64,000 nucleotides of DNA, from assembly GCA_036267635.1 (NCBI GenBank), contig DATAVR010000099.1, positions 62,001-126,000 on the forward strand, written 5' to 3'. The first letter of the stretch is position 1. Each line of letters opens with the position of its first letter. Both the position numbers and the translations under genes were made by a program. The notes beneath the pieces are model-generated. The model did not search any database, was not told the DNA's origin, and was given only the letters and a program-made list of their open reading frames with translations. The DNA comes from JADGRB01 sp036267635 (lineage in GTDB: Bacteria; Myxococcota_A; Polyangia; Fen-1088). Shown one piece after another: positions 1 to 8,939 of this stretch.

Positions 1-476
1 TCGACAAGAACAACATCGCCCCGGTGTTTCCCTTCGGGTACGGGCTCAGCTACACGACGTTCGCGCTCAGCAACCTGCAGCTCGGGTGCAGCACCATGAC
101 CCAGGGAGCGGTGCTGCCGGTGGTGGTCAACGTCCAGAACACGGGCACGGTGGCCGGTGACGAGACGCTGATGGTCTTCGTCTCATTCCCCAACACCACC
201 GCGCGCCGGGCGGCCAAGGAGCTGAAGGGCTTCGCGCGCGTGAGCCTGGCCGCCGGCGAGGCGAAGCAGGTCACGATCCCGGTCCGTCTTTCGGACCTCG
301 ACTACTTCCAGGTCGACGCCAACGACCCGACCACCGGCAAATGGGTGGTGGAGAGCGGACAGGTCAACATCATGGTGACCGACGGCTCCCTCAATCCCAG
401 CGACGGAACCACGCAATTCCCCCTCACGGGAACGGTGAACGTCACCGGATACAGCACCGCCGGATCGTCTCAATGA
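1..476 (+). CDS. Glycoside hydrolase family 3 beta-glucosidase, C-terminal end (partial)
   Basis: The gene enters from before the window; the open frame runs from the first complete codon at 3 to TGA at 474-476. The visible protein begins DKNNIAPVFPFGYGLSYTTF. The FPFGYGLSYT motif is the hallmark of the GH3 C-terminal domain just before the fibronectin III-like module, and the remaining ~135 residues match that beta-sandwich module (strand pattern TVAGDETLMVFVSFP, then RAAKELKGFARVSLAAGEAKQV). GH3 enzymes release terminal beta-glucose or xylose from oligosaccharides. Both catalytic residues lie upstream and cannot be checked. The stop overlaps the next start (ATGA at 473-476), so the downstream barrel gene is translationally coupled and may serve uptake of the same sugars; that link is inference. 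Confidence 0.9.
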   Translation, partial: DKNNIAPVFPFGYGLSYTTFALSNLQLGCSTMTQGAVLPVVVNVQNTGTVAGDETLMVFVSFPNTTARRAAKELKGFARVSLAAGEAKQVTIPVRLSDLDYFQVDANDPTTGKWVVESGQVNIMVTDGSLNPSDGTTQFPLTGTVNVTGYSTAGSSQ

Positions 477-1951
477 AAACATCTCTCCTGGCCGCCTTCG
501 TTCTTTTGGGATCGTCTTTGGAATCTTCGACGGCCGCCCTCGCTCAGCAAGCGGCCCCGACACCTCCACCGGCCGCCGCCGCGCCCGCCGACGGGCAACC
601 GGGGCAGCCAGCGCCGGCGCCTCCGTTGATCCTGGTCGTGCCGCCCCCGACCGCCACCGTGGCGCCCGCGCGCGAGGCCACCGCGGTGATCGGTTCGATT
701 CCGCCACCGCCGGTGCCGGCTGCCGAGGCGGACCCGGTCACCGAGATCGGCCTCGAGCGGCTCCCCGGGTCGGCCTACCCGGAGCCGCAGACCCGCGGCC
801 TCAAGTACGGTTCGTTGTGGCTGACCTTCCACGGTCTGCAATGGCCCTACCTGCCCGCCAAGGCCGGCCGCGAACGCTTCGTGATTGGTCTGTCCGGGTG
901 GGGGTGGTTGGACACCGCCTATGAGAAGTTCGCCCCCTGGGGGCAGAATTCCAATCTGGATTTGAGCCGGATCGCTTACTGGAAACAGCAGGGGCGCATG
1001 CTGTTGCGGGTCACGCCCACCTACTCCTTCGAAGATTGGTTCGTCCAGGGGCAGGTCGAGCTGGTCGGCACCGAGGATCAGACCATCCAGAGAGGGGAAG
1101 TCGGCGGCGCCGACACCGACGATCTCTGGCTGCGCCTCGGCCAGTGGAACCGGTGGGACTTCCAGGTGGGCCGCTTCGAGGGCTGGGAGGTGTTCCACCT
1201 CGGGATGGGCCTCGACCAGAACACGTTCGAACGTTCGGGCGCGGTCGGCAACGGCGAGAACAGCCTTCCGATTTCGTTCTACGGCCTGACCGACAATCAG
1301 TTTCGGCCCCAGGGCGCCGCCGGGAACATGGCCGTCCACTACTACCCGTTGCCCTTTCTTCGCTTCGAGGTGCTGGGGATGGCGGGGAGCCTGAGCGGGC
1401 CGGCCATCGCCACCCGTCCGGTGGCCATCGTCGACCTCGGGTGGCTCAAGCTCAAAGGGGGCGTGGAGTGGCAGCGCATCACCGGGCAGCAGGCCGACGA
1501 CCAGACCAACAAGACCTCGAAGGGGGTCGGGGGCGCCATCCAGTTCGTCTTCGAGCCGCACATCGAGCTCGGCCTCAACGCCGCGCAGGGGACCGTGGTC
1601 AGCGTCGACAACTTTGGACGAGCGAATCCCAGCGGGACCTTCACCCGCACCAGCTACGGCGGGTTCGCGAACGTCTCCAACGGCAGCGCCCGATATCCTC
1701 TGTTGTTCGGCGTGGGCGGTCTCTTCACCCGCAACGTCGATCAAAACAACGTCGCCAATCCCAATGTCGTGGACAACTACTGGCTCTGGCAAAGCTTCGC
1801 CGCCGTCCAGTACGTGGTCTTCAATCAGCTCTACATCAAGCTGGTCGGCGGTTACTCGCGAGGCCACTGGTTGAACGCCAGCATGAGCCCCGCGCTCCAG
1901 TACGACGACGAGATGTACAGCATCCGGCTACGGTTTTCGTTCTATTTCTAG
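473..1951 (+). CDS. Outer-membrane beta-barrel protein (porin-like)
   Basis: A 492-residue protein. A Sec signal peptide (MKTSLLAAFVLLGSSLESS then ALAQQ) is followed by a Pro/Ala-rich segment to about residue 95 and then a long run of alternating aromatic and polar strands ending in RLRFSFYF; a terminal Phe is the usual BamA recognition signal of outer-membrane barrels. The ATG at 473 overlaps the stop of the GH3 gene, which decides the start and makes an operon likely. I cannot assign a named porin family. The size fits a 14-18-strand channel or a carbohydrate-selective porin. Its position next to a beta-glucosidase suggests oligosaccharide passage, but this is inference from neighbourhood only. 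Confidence 0.75.
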   Translation: MKTSLLAAFVLLGSSLESSTAALAQQAAPTPPPAAAAPADGQPGQPAPAPPLILVVPPPTATVAPAREATAVIGSIPPPPVPAAEADPVTEIGLERLPGSAYPEPQTRGLKYGSLWLTFHGLQWPYLPAKAGRERFVIGLSGWGWLDTAYEKFAPWGQNSNLDLSRIAYWKQQGRMLLRVTPTYSFEDWFVQGQVELVGTEDQTIQRGEVGGADTDDLWLRLGQWNRWDFQVGRFEGWEVFHLGMGLDQNTFERSGAVGNGENSLPISFYGLTDNQFRPQGAAGNMAVHYYPLPFLRFEVLGMAGSLSGPAIATRPVAIVDLGWLKLKGGVEWQRITGQQADDQTNKTSKGVGGAIQFVFEPHIELGLNAAQGTVVSVDNFGRANPSGTFTRTSYGGFANVSNGSARYPLLFGVGGLFTRNVDQNNVANPNVVDNYWLWQSFAAVQYVVFNQLYIKLVGGYSRGHWLNASMSPALQYDDEMYSIRLRFSFYF

Positions 1952-1976
1952 CCGCCCGCGGAATGAGAGAAAACAG

Positions 1977-2657
1977 ATGCGCACAGTAAGCACCCTGGTT
2001 GGTCTGACGTTGGTCGCGCTCTCGGCCGGGGCCCGCGCGGACGATCGCCCCCCCCCGGCTGCGCCCGTTCCGGCGGCCGAGGCGGCCGCCGTGGCGCCGG
2101 CCCCTGTCATGCTGGAGCTCCCGCCCTCGCCGCGCCAGCACTGGCTGGTCGGCCTCTCGTTCCTGCCGATGGGCGCCGGCAGGCTCACGATTCCGGTCGG
2201 CGCCATGGAGGTGACCTCGGACGCCTCGTTTGCCTACGGCTTCAGCCTGTCGGCGAGCTACCTCATCATCGGTGGCTTGAGCGTCGGCGTCGCACCGCAG
2301 GCGATCTACAACGTCCAAGACAAGGTGAACCCCAGCCAGCTGGCCGCCCCGCCGGCGGCCAAGGAATACGACCTGATGGCGCGGGTGGCCTACACCTTTC
2401 CGGTCGTGGAGACGATCGGGATCTATCTCGAGGCGCTGCCCGGGTACTCGCTCATCACGCTGGCCAAAACCGCCACCGCCAAGGGATTTGTCCTCGGCTT
2501 CGGCGGCGGCGTCGCCATGGCCGTCTCGGAGCGCACCTTCGCCAATCTGGGAGTCGGCTATCAGATCGGCTTTCAGTCGATCTCCAACGGCGCCATGAAC
2601 GTGGATGACCGGTCCAGATACCTTCGCGTGGAGCTGGGCGGCGGGGTGAAGTTCTAG
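1977..2657 (+). CDS. Small outer-membrane beta-barrel protein
   Basis: A 226-residue protein with a signal peptide (MRTVSTLVGLTLVALSAGARA), a short Pro/Ala spacer, and a barrel-like body with repeated amphipathic strands ending LRVELGGGVKF, with the terminal Phe typical of outer-membrane proteins. The start lies 25 bp after the preceding barrel gene and has a purine-rich leader (GAGAGAAAACAG), so it is probably the third gene of the GH3-porin operon. The overall pattern recalls 8-stranded OmpA/OmpW-like barrels; no specific family signature is recognised. Confidence 0.7.
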   Translation: MRTVSTLVGLTLVALSAGARADDRPPPAAPVPAAEAAAVAPAPVMLELPPSPRQHWLVGLSFLPMGAGRLTIPVGAMEVTSDASFAYGFSLSASYLIIGGLSVGVAPQAIYNVQDKVNPSQLAAPPAAKEYDLMARVAYTFPVVETIGIYLEALPGYSLITLAKTATAKGFVLGFGGGVAMAVSERTFANLGVGYQIGFQSISNGAMNVDDRSRYLRVELGGGVKF

Positions 2658-2670
2658 CGCCCCACTGTTT

Positions 2671-2694
2671 GACACTCCTTCCAGGAGGCGTGTC
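2671..2694 (+). other. Hairpin between barrel gene and GT-C gene
   Basis: GACAC-TCCT and AGGA-GGC-GTGTC form a nine-pair stem with a 3-nt loop and a 3-nt bulge, 14 bp after the barrel stop and 17 bp before the next GTG. No T-run follows, so it may be a weak terminator or an attenuating structure. Confidence 0.35.
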
Positions 2695-2711
2695 GGGTTG
2701 GCACAAGCTTC

Positions 2712-4349
2712 GTGTCCCATCGTAACGTCGCAACTGTCGTCCTTTTGCAATTTACCGCCCTCGTTGTCGTTTGCCTGCTCGTCGGAGACAACGGATGGGA
2801 CGACGGCGCGATCACTCTGGCCTTTTCCAGGACCTTTGCGCGCTACGGCCGGATCGCGCTCACGCCGCGCTCTCAAATCGTCGAGGGTTTCTCCTCTGTC
2901 TCGTGGTTCCTGCTCAATTCAGCGGCGGCACTGGCCAGGCTGTCGTACCGCTCGGCGATCGCCGTCGCTCAGGTTCTTTCGGCGCTCTGCATCTGCGCCT
3001 CCACGGTGTTGCTGGCCAGGACCTGCGCCCTCCTTCGATTCGACCGGCTCTTCGCCACGCTGACCGTGGTCTCCTTTGCGGCCTGGGGCTGCTCCTTCTC
3101 AGAGGCCAGCAACGGAATGGAGATGGGCCTCTTGGCCGCGGCCTTTCTGGTGATGGTCAACGAGCTGCTTTCGCCACGGCCGCGGATGTTCTGGTTGGGG
3201 GCCGGCGTCGTCCTGGCCGTGACGACACGCTTCGAGGCGGCGCTCCCCGTCGCGCTGCTTGCCGGGAGCGTCTTCTCCGTTCCAGGGCGCCGAGCCTTCC
3301 GGGTGCTGGCCTCGACCTGCCTGGGCACCGTCCTCCTGCTGTCCCTCTGGCGGCTCGCCGTTTTCTCGGACGTTCTACCCAACACGTTTTGGGCGAAGCG
3401 GTGGCCGCCTTATGCGGCGTTCGGTCTCGCGGACCGGCTGACCGGCGCCTTGGAGTTACCGGCCTTCTTCCTTTTGCCGCTCCTGGCGGCCGCGATCGCG
3501 CGACGCCTGGGTTTCAACCTCGCCGGCGCGCTGCGGCCCCGCCGCCACGCTTTGATGATTCTCGCTGGTCCGATCTGGGGAGCCATGCTGATCGGCGGTC
3601 TGATCGGGAAACACTGGGGCTACCACGGACGAATGCCGTATTTCGCCTTCCCGCTGGCGTTGTGTCTCTGTTCGCTCGCGCTCTCGTCCTGGGTGGACGC
3701 CAAGCGGACCGGGCTTCGGGTCGTGGTTGCGACTGGTCTGTGCGTCCTCACGGTCGCCGTGTCGATGATCGGGTTCCCCACAGGCTCGCTGAGCGCCGCC
3801 TTCGAGGGAGGCGCCTTCGGCGTCACGCCTCACACCTATGCGGAATCCGGTCGGGTCTTCCGGAGGTTCACCTCCGCCGCCGGGCTGCAACAGGCGACCA
3901 TTCTCACCGCGGACGTCGGGGGCCTCGCGCTCTGTTGTGACGAGCTCGCCATCGTCGACCTCGGTTTCCTCTCCAATCGCCAGCTGGCTCACCAGGGGCC
4001 CGGGGCGCTGGCAGAGGTCCTCGAAGCCGAGTCGCCCGAGCTCGTCGAGGCGCACTGGGAATGGGCCGCCGCAGGGAAGCTGTACGACTTGCCCTACTTC
4101 CGCGCTCGCTACCGGCCGGCGTTTGCCGGCAGAACCAAACTGTGGATTCGACGCGACGTCGCCGGCGCCATTGAACGCGCCGGACGGGGATGCAGCGTGG
4201 CCGTGGAGAGAGAGGACGTTCGAGAGGCGCTGCACACCCATCGCTACGCAGGTCACGACTTGCCTGAGGACCGAAGAAGCTTCGAGGCCTCGGGGATCAT
4301 CCTCACTCTCAACGAGGGCGGGTCACTCGCCGGGAACCCATGCGAGTAG
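2712..4349 (+). CDS. Polytopic GT-C glycosyltransferase, AftB-like
   Basis: A 545-residue integral membrane protein starting at GTG 2712. A first membrane helix (about 8-25) is followed by the first periplasmic loop with GWDDGAI (residues 28-34) and IVEGFSSVSW. Acidic residues after the first helix and the 'VEG-Y/F-S/T-S-x-x-W' pattern are characteristic of GT-C enzymes that use polyprenyl-phosphate sugars, especially the mycobacterial AftB arabinofuranosyltransferase type. About ten further hydrophobic helices follow, then a soluble C-terminal domain from about residue 370. It faces the next gene tail-to-tail with a 2-bp gap. Donor and acceptor are unknown; the AftB resemblance is from motif memory, not alignment. 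Confidence 0.65.
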   Translation: MSHRNVATVVLLQFTALVVVCLLVGDNGWDDGAITLAFSRTFARYGRIALTPRSQIVEGFSSVSWFLLNSAAALARLSYRSAIAVAQVLSALCICASTVLLARTCALLRFDRLFATLTVVSFAAWGCSFSEASNGMEMGLLAAAFLVMVNELLSPRPRMFWLGAGVVLAVTTRFEAALPVALLAGSVFSVPGRRAFRVLASTCLGTVLLLSLWRLAVFSDVLPNTFWAKRWPPYAAFGLADRLTGALELPAFFLLPLLAAAIARRLGFNLAGALRPRRHALMILAGPIWGAMLIGGLIGKHWGYHGRMPYFAFPLALCLCSLALSSWVDAKRTGLRVVVATGLCVLTVAVSMIGFPTGSLSAAFEGGAFGVTPHTYAESGRVFRRFTSAAGLQQATILTADVGGLALCCDELAIVDLGFLSNRQLAHQGPGALAEVLEAESPELVEAHWEWAAAGKLYDLPYFRARYRPAFAGRTKLWIRRDVAGAIERAGRGCSVAVEREDVREALHTHRYAGHDLPEDRRSFEASGIILTLNEGGSLAGNPCE

Positions 4350-4351
4350 CC

Positions 4352-5896
4352 TCACGGATTGGCCGGATGGGTCTGAACCGGAAAGTAGAACAGCCCGTCG
4401 TGGGTTGCGTAGTTGCTCCGGACGAAGCGCAGGAAACGAGGCCCGAGGGCAATCAGCTCGACGTCCAGCGCAATGAGCGCAGGTTTGACCTTCCCGCTTT
4501 CCAGCGCGCCCAAATAGGCGTCCTTGTCACTCTCGGAGAGCATGGCCAGCAGCTCTCCATGCATGAAGAAGTAATAGAGCGGATGCGGACGAAATACGTC
4601 GGTCCCCAGCCAGCCGTCCAGCACCGGGTCGGTCGGTCCGGTGTGCTCGAAGACATAGCGCAGCCTCGCCGCCTGTCGGTCGTCTCGCCGGGTAAAGACC
4701 GACCTGGCCAGATCGACCACCGGCCATACGGAGAGCAGCAGAATCGCCCAGACGAGCAAGCGCGCGGCGCGCCCGCGATCTTGCACCAATCCTGCCAGGA
4801 AGGAGAGGCCCTGCCCGGCAAGCAGGCAGGCGATCGTGAGCGGCATGAGGTAATACTGTCGATACAGGGCCGGCACGATCGGAACTCCGGCGATGAGCCC
4901 GCCCAGGATGCAGAGCAGCAGGAGATCGCCGTGGCGGCGCGCCCTGGACGCTCCGACGATCGAGAAGAGCAGCATGGGCCAACTGGTCGCCAGCGTCACC
5001 AGGAGGTGTCTGTCCGAACGCAACCGCCACCTCGCGTTGAGGAGGAAGTTGTTGTAAATGAATTGATTGCCGACCCCGTTAGCGGCGAAACCGATCCAGG
5101 TGACGACCGCTGGAATGGCGACGCCCGCGAAGACGGCCAGCAGGGCGCGCACCCGGGCGGTCAACAGCCGCCGACGGCCGGCCAACGCCCAGAGCCCGAG
5201 GCCCAGGAACGCACCGGGAAGAACGAAGAGCACCTTCTGGGTGCACATGATTGCGGCCCCGAGGCAGAGGCCGCCGCCCAGAAACCAGCCCAGGCTCGGC
5301 GTCGCCGACTCCTCACCCTCGAGGAGCGCGCGCAGAAGAAACCAGAGTGCGCCAATGAAGAACAGAAGCGCGGGCACGTCGGGGCGGATCTCCAGGGTCT
5401 TCTGGATAATGACGGGCTGCCCCACGAAGAAGAACGCGGCCAGGAGGCCCACTCTGCGATTGGCCACCAGGCGCCCGAGGCGGAAGACCAGAGCCGCGCA
5501 GAGCGCGCTCAACACGAACGAGAGGACACGACCGAAGATCAGGAAGCGCCGGGCAGATTCGAAGGACTGATCGACCGCGAAGCAATGAAAGAACGGCGAG
5601 AGCGCGAAGTAGTACCAGGGCGTGTGATGCTCGAAGAAGTCCCGGTAGGGAAGCAGCCCCTTGAACAGGCTCCAGGCCGCGTGGGAATGCTCGAGCTCGT
5701 CGGGATCGAAGAACCGAACGGGAATCGCCGGGAGGCGGGCGATCAAGAGACCGACGGTCGCCACCAGCAGAAACGTATCCAGGCGCGATCCGGTCTCTCC
5801 GCGCGAGGGCGTGCCACGAACTGCCGCAGTTGGCCGTCCGTCGTCATCGAGGTGCATTGCGGGTCGTTTTTTACATCGGACCGCCATCGGACGCAC
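4352..5896 (-). CDS. GT39-like dolichyl/undecaprenyl-phosphate-sugar transferase
   Basis: Up to 514 residues, multi-pass. After the first helix (about 41-58) the loop FFDPDELEHSHAAWSL (about 62-77) carries the acidic motif of GT-C family 39/83 enzymes (protein mannosyltransferase/ArnT type), followed by LLPYRDFFEHHTPWYY, the usual second conserved stretch. About ten more helices follow, and a soluble tail after residue 400. Such enzymes transfer sugars from lipid-phosphate donors on the outer face of the inner membrane. The longest frame begins at a GTG; ATG codons at residues 4 and 14 (5887, 5857) are equally plausible because none has a clear ribosome-binding site. Confidence 0.75.
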   Translation of the reverse strand: MRPMAVRCKKRPAMHLDDDGRPTAAVRGTPSRGETGSRLDTFLLVATVGLLIARLPAIPVRFFDPDELEHSHAAWSLFKGLLPYRDFFEHHTPWYYFALSPFFHCFAVDQSFESARRFLIFGRVLSFVLSALCAALVFRLGRLVANRRVGLLAAFFFVGQPVIIQKTLEIRPDVPALLFFIGALWFLLRALLEGEESATPSLGWFLGGGLCLGAAIMCTQKVLFVLPGAFLGLGLWALAGRRRLLTARVRALLAVFAGVAIPAVVTWIGFAANGVGNQFIYNNFLLNARWRLRSDRHLLVTLATSWPMLLFSIVGASRARRHGDLLLLCILGGLIAGVPIVPALYRQYYLMPLTIACLLAGQGLSFLAGLVQDRGRAARLLVWAILLLSVWPVVDLARSVFTRRDDRQAARLRYVFEHTGPTDPVLDGWLGTDVFRPHPLYYFFMHGELLAMLSESDKDAYLGALESGKVKPALIALDVELIALGPRFLRFVRSNYATHDGLFYFPVQTHPANP

Positions 5897-5943
5897 CCGT
5901 TCGAGGCGGTCCCAACCGACGGTGGCCGGGTGACCGGTCGAGG

Positions 5944-5949
5944 TAGATT
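5944..5949 (+). promoter_or_regulatory. -10-like TAGATT, leaderless start of 5956
   Basis: TAGATT lies 6 nt before the GTG at 5956 and no Shine-Dalgarno sequence is present, so transcription probably begins at or next to the start codon. Confidence 0.5.
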
Positions 5950-5955
5950 CCCCTC

Positions 5956-7623
5956 GTGAGCGACAGCCCGCGCACGGCGCTTGCAGCGGCCGCTCCGGCG
6001 ACGCCCCGTGATCCGGTGGGCGCCCTCGCCGGTCTCACCGACACGCGCTTGACCCTGTTCGTCGCGGCGGCGTTGTTCGCCTTGGCCGCCTGGCCACTGC
6101 TGCTGGTGAGCCTGCCGCCTTTTCAAGATCTCCCGAATCACGTGGCCACCGCGCACATCGTGGCGCATCCCGACCTCTATCCTCAATTCGCCTTCAACGG
6201 CCTCCTCAAATCGAATTGCCTGCTCACGCTCTGGTTCTGCGTCTTCGGCGGTCACGGCCTGTTCGGAGCCGCCCGGGCCTTCACCGCCTTGGTCTTGGCC
6301 GCGAATGCGCTCGCCCTCCCTCTGTTCGTGCTTCGGTTTTCCGGCCGGCCCCACCTGCCCGTCGCGGCGCTCTTTGTGTGGCCCCTGGTGCACAGCTTTT
6401 CGGTCTCCATGGGATTTCTGAATTTCGCGTTCGCCTTTGCGCTGTCGTTGATCTTGTTGACGGTGATCGACCGACAGCGGGAGCACCCGACCCAAGGACG
6501 TGCCTGGGGAATCGCCGCCCTCTCGGTGGTGATCTGGTACGCGCATCCGTTCCCGTTGGCGGTGGTGGGCGCGCTGGTCGCGTTGCACGCCGCGAGCCGC
6601 GCCACCTGGCCGGCGCGAATCACGGCCGGGCTCACCCTGCTGCTGCCTCTCGCTCCGGCGGGGATCTTGTCCCTGCTCTCGGCACAGCGGCACCTCATCA
6701 AGACGGAGCATTCTTCGGCGGCGGCCGCCACGTTCCTCTACCTCAACCCGTGGGAAACGGCCGAGCACCTCTGGCTCGACGTCTCGGGCGCTCTCACCCG
6801 CTGGGGCGGCATGACGGTCATTCCGGCGCTGCTGTTGCCGTACTTCGCCTGGAGGCAACGGCGGGTGGCCCGCCCTTTCCTGTCGGCTCCCGCAATGGCG
6901 ATCCTCGCCGCCGCCTACTTCGCCCTGCCGGTGATGCTGAGCAATTGGAATTACCTCAACTGTCGGTTGGTGCCGTTCTTGTGGGTCGGGCTGGCATTGC
7001 GGCTCCCCAACAATCTGCCACGGCCGGTGGTGGTCGTGCTGGCGGTTTGCGCGCTCGCGTTTTCGGCGATCCTGGGCGTCGACTACCTCAGGCTGGACCG
7101 TGACCGGGCCGAGTTCACCGCCGGAATTGACGCCGTACCGGAGGGGGCCACGTTGCTTCCCTTGATGTTCCAGCGGCGCAAGACCAGTTATTTCACCGCC
7201 AGCCTGACCCACGCCTGGGGTTACTACACGGTCGCCAAAGACACCTCGGCGCCGCTGGTGTTCGGGGTGGAACGCTCCTACCCCATCACCTACCGCGAGT
7301 TTCCGCCGCGCAAGCTGATCCCGCCCGCCCTCGATCGATTCGCCGAGCGCTACGGAGCTCCCGCCCAGGTGTGCAAAATGCTCGGCCAGGCCCCGGCCGA
7401 CGCGGCCTGTACCGCGGCCTGGCGTGAGCTCTGGGCTGGTTTCTGGCAGGAGGCAGAGCCCCGCTTCAGCCATTTGCTCACCTGGGCCATTCCACCCGAA
7501 GCGCGATCGATGATTCCCGGGCGTTTCCATCGCGTCTTCGCCGCCGGCGCGCTAGAGATCTACGCGCGAGAGGCTTCGGCGGCCTCGTCTACCCGGCAAT
7601 TGGAGGGGAGGGCCGCAATGTGA
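5956..7623 (+). CDS. Polytopic membrane protein, probable GT-C-type
   Basis: A 555-residue protein with about ten hydrophobic helices. The first loop holds PPFQDLPNHVATAHIV (about residues 55-70): a D-x-P-N-H motif just after the first helix, the same place where GT-C enzymes have their catalytic acid. A hydrophilic C-terminal part (about 390-555) includes YRE, PAQVCKMLG and WRELWAGFW segments and has no family I can name. It sits between a GT39-like gene and a GT4 gene, which supports a role in glycan assembly. It starts at GTG 5956 with a -10-like hexamer immediately upstream. Assignment as a glycosyltransferase is inference. Confidence 0.6.
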   Translation: MSDSPRTALAAAAPATPRDPVGALAGLTDTRLTLFVAAALFALAAWPLLLVSLPPFQDLPNHVATAHIVAHPDLYPQFAFNGLLKSNCLLTLWFCVFGGHGLFGAARAFTALVLAANALALPLFVLRFSGRPHLPVAALFVWPLVHSFSVSMGFLNFAFAFALSLILLTVIDRQREHPTQGRAWGIAALSVVIWYAHPFPLAVVGALVALHAASRATWPARITAGLTLLLPLAPAGILSLLSAQRHLIKTEHSSAAAATFLYLNPWETAEHLWLDVSGALTRWGGMTVIPALLLPYFAWRQRRVARPFLSAPAMAILAAAYFALPVMLSNWNYLNCRLVPFLWVGLALRLPNNLPRPVVVVLAVCALAFSAILGVDYLRLDRDRAEFTAGIDAVPEGATLLPLMFQRRKTSYFTASLTHAWGYYTVAKDTSAPLVFGVERSYPITYREFPPRKLIPPALDRFAERYGAPAQVCKMLGQAPADAACTAAWRELWAGFWQEAEPRFSHLLTWAIPPEARSMIPGRFHRVFAAGALEIYAREASAASSTRQLEGRAAM

Positions 7624-7658
7624 ACGCAACCAGTGATCCGCGCGTTATGGACGCGTCA

Positions 7659-7672
7659 AAATGTGGACATTT
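7659..7672. promoter_or_regulatory. Perfect palindrome AAATGT-GG-ACATTT
   Basis: A 6-bp inverted repeat with a 2-bp centre sits 49 bp upstream of the GT4 start, inside the only AT-rich patch of a 97-bp gap. A second short repeat, CGCG-N7-CGCG, lies at 7640-7654. This is an operator candidate for the gene at 7721. Confidence 0.4.
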
Positions 7673-7720
7673 GCGTCGAGCTCGACCGCTTGACCAGCAT
7701 GAAGTGCTGAGGTAACCGCC

Positions 7721-8899
7721 ATGGATCCAATGCGTCGTCTGCGCGTCGGTATCGTAGCCGAGAGCTACTACCCAACCCTGGGAGGCATTCAGGAGCACGT
7801 GCGCCATCTGCGCAACCTCCTCCGGCGACAGGGCGTGGAGGTCACGATTCTGACCGGACGTCCGACCGCCTCGGCCGGGTCGGCCGTGCTTGGGCCCGAA
7901 GACGCCGACCAGGACGTGATTCGGGTCGGGCGCGCCCGCACCTACCGCACCGGCGGGACCTTCAGCCAGGCGACGATCGGCCCACGGGTCGCCTACAACT
8001 TCCATCGCGCCCTCCGCCAGGGGCAGTTCGATCTCCTCAACATTCACGGGCCCTGCGACTTCGGCCTGGCGTTCCTGGCGCTCGCCATGTTTCGCGGGCC
8101 CAAGGTCTTGACGCTGCACAACGCCAGCTTTCCCGACGCGCGTTGGCGACATCGCGTGGCACCCTACTACCGCTGGGTTTTCCGTCGAGCCGCCGCGGTC
8201 ATCGCCGTTTCCGAGGCGACCGCACAATCGATGGGTCGCTATGCCGACTTCCAATCGACCATCATTCCCAACGGCATCGACGTCCCCTACTGGCGCTCGC
8301 GCCCGAGCGCCGCGCGCGTTCACCCCGGAACGCGGAACCTCGTCTATCTCGGGCGGCTCGAGCAGCGCAACGGACCGGAAATAGCAATCGAGGCGTTCAG
8401 CCGCATCGCCTCCTCATTGCCGGACGTCCGACTGGTCGTGGCCGGCGACGGCCCCATGCGGCCTGCTCTGCAGGCGCAGGTACCGCCGCACCTGCGGGCG
8501 CGCGTCGATTTCCTCGGCGCCGTCTACGACCAGCGCCCGGAGATCCTGGCCTCGTCGTCGGTGTTCCTGCTGCCGGCGCGCGCGGTCGGATTTTCAATCA
8601 TGGTGCTGGAGGCTTTTGCCGCCGGCCTACCGGTGGTGGCGCTTCCCGCGCTCGGCGCAGATCGCGCGGGCGATCATTGGTCGAACGTCATCATGACCAA
8701 GGAGAACAGCGCCTCGGCGTTCGCCGATGCCGTGTTCGACACGCTCCGGCAGGATCAGGGCGCGCGCATCGCGCGCGGGCGAGCCATCGCCGAGGCGTTC
8801 GACTGGCAGAAGATCGGTGGTCGAATCCTCGACGTCTTCCACCGCGTCGCTGGGACGCCCACCGAGCGAGCGATCTCCCGCTCGAAGGCCGCGGCGTAG
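7721..8899 (+). CDS. Family 4 glycosyltransferase (GT-B fold)
   Basis: 392 residues. The N-terminal domain starts RVGIVAESYYPTLGGIQEHV (residues 6-25), the glycine-rich acceptor-side motif of GT4 enzymes. The hinge region contains AVIAVSEATAQSM, then IIPNGIDVPYWRS. The C-terminal domain has NLVYLGRLEQRNGPEIAIEA (nucleotide-sugar-binding Rossmann fold) and the E-x7-E-like segment FSIMVLEAFAAGLPVVAL. These retaining enzymes move a sugar from a nucleotide donor on the cytoplasmic side. There is no signal peptide. GAGG before the ATG serves as ribosome-binding site. Neighbouring membrane glycosyltransferases suggest that it builds a lipid-linked glycan or surface polysaccharide; the sugar is unknown. 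Confidence 0.9.
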   Translation: MDPMRRLRVGIVAESYYPTLGGIQEHVRHLRNLLRRQGVEVTILTGRPTASAGSAVLGPEDADQDVIRVGRARTYRTGGTFSQATIGPRVAYNFHRALRQGQFDLLNIHGPCDFGLAFLALAMFRGPKVLTLHNASFPDARWRHRVAPYYRWVFRRAAAVIAVSEATAQSMGRYADFQSTIIPNGIDVPYWRSRPSAARVHPGTRNLVYLGRLEQRNGPEIAIEAFSRIASSLPDVRLVVAGDGPMRPALQAQVPPHLRARVDFLGAVYDQRPEILASSSVFLLPARAVGFSIMVLEAFAAGLPVVALPALGADRAGDHWSNVIMTKENSASAFADAVFDTLRQDQGARIARGRAIAEAFDWQKIGGRILDVFHRVAGTPTERAISRSKAAA

Positions 8900-8939
8900 A
8901 CGCGCATGGGCCCGAGGCGCGCGCAGGGATGAATCGCCC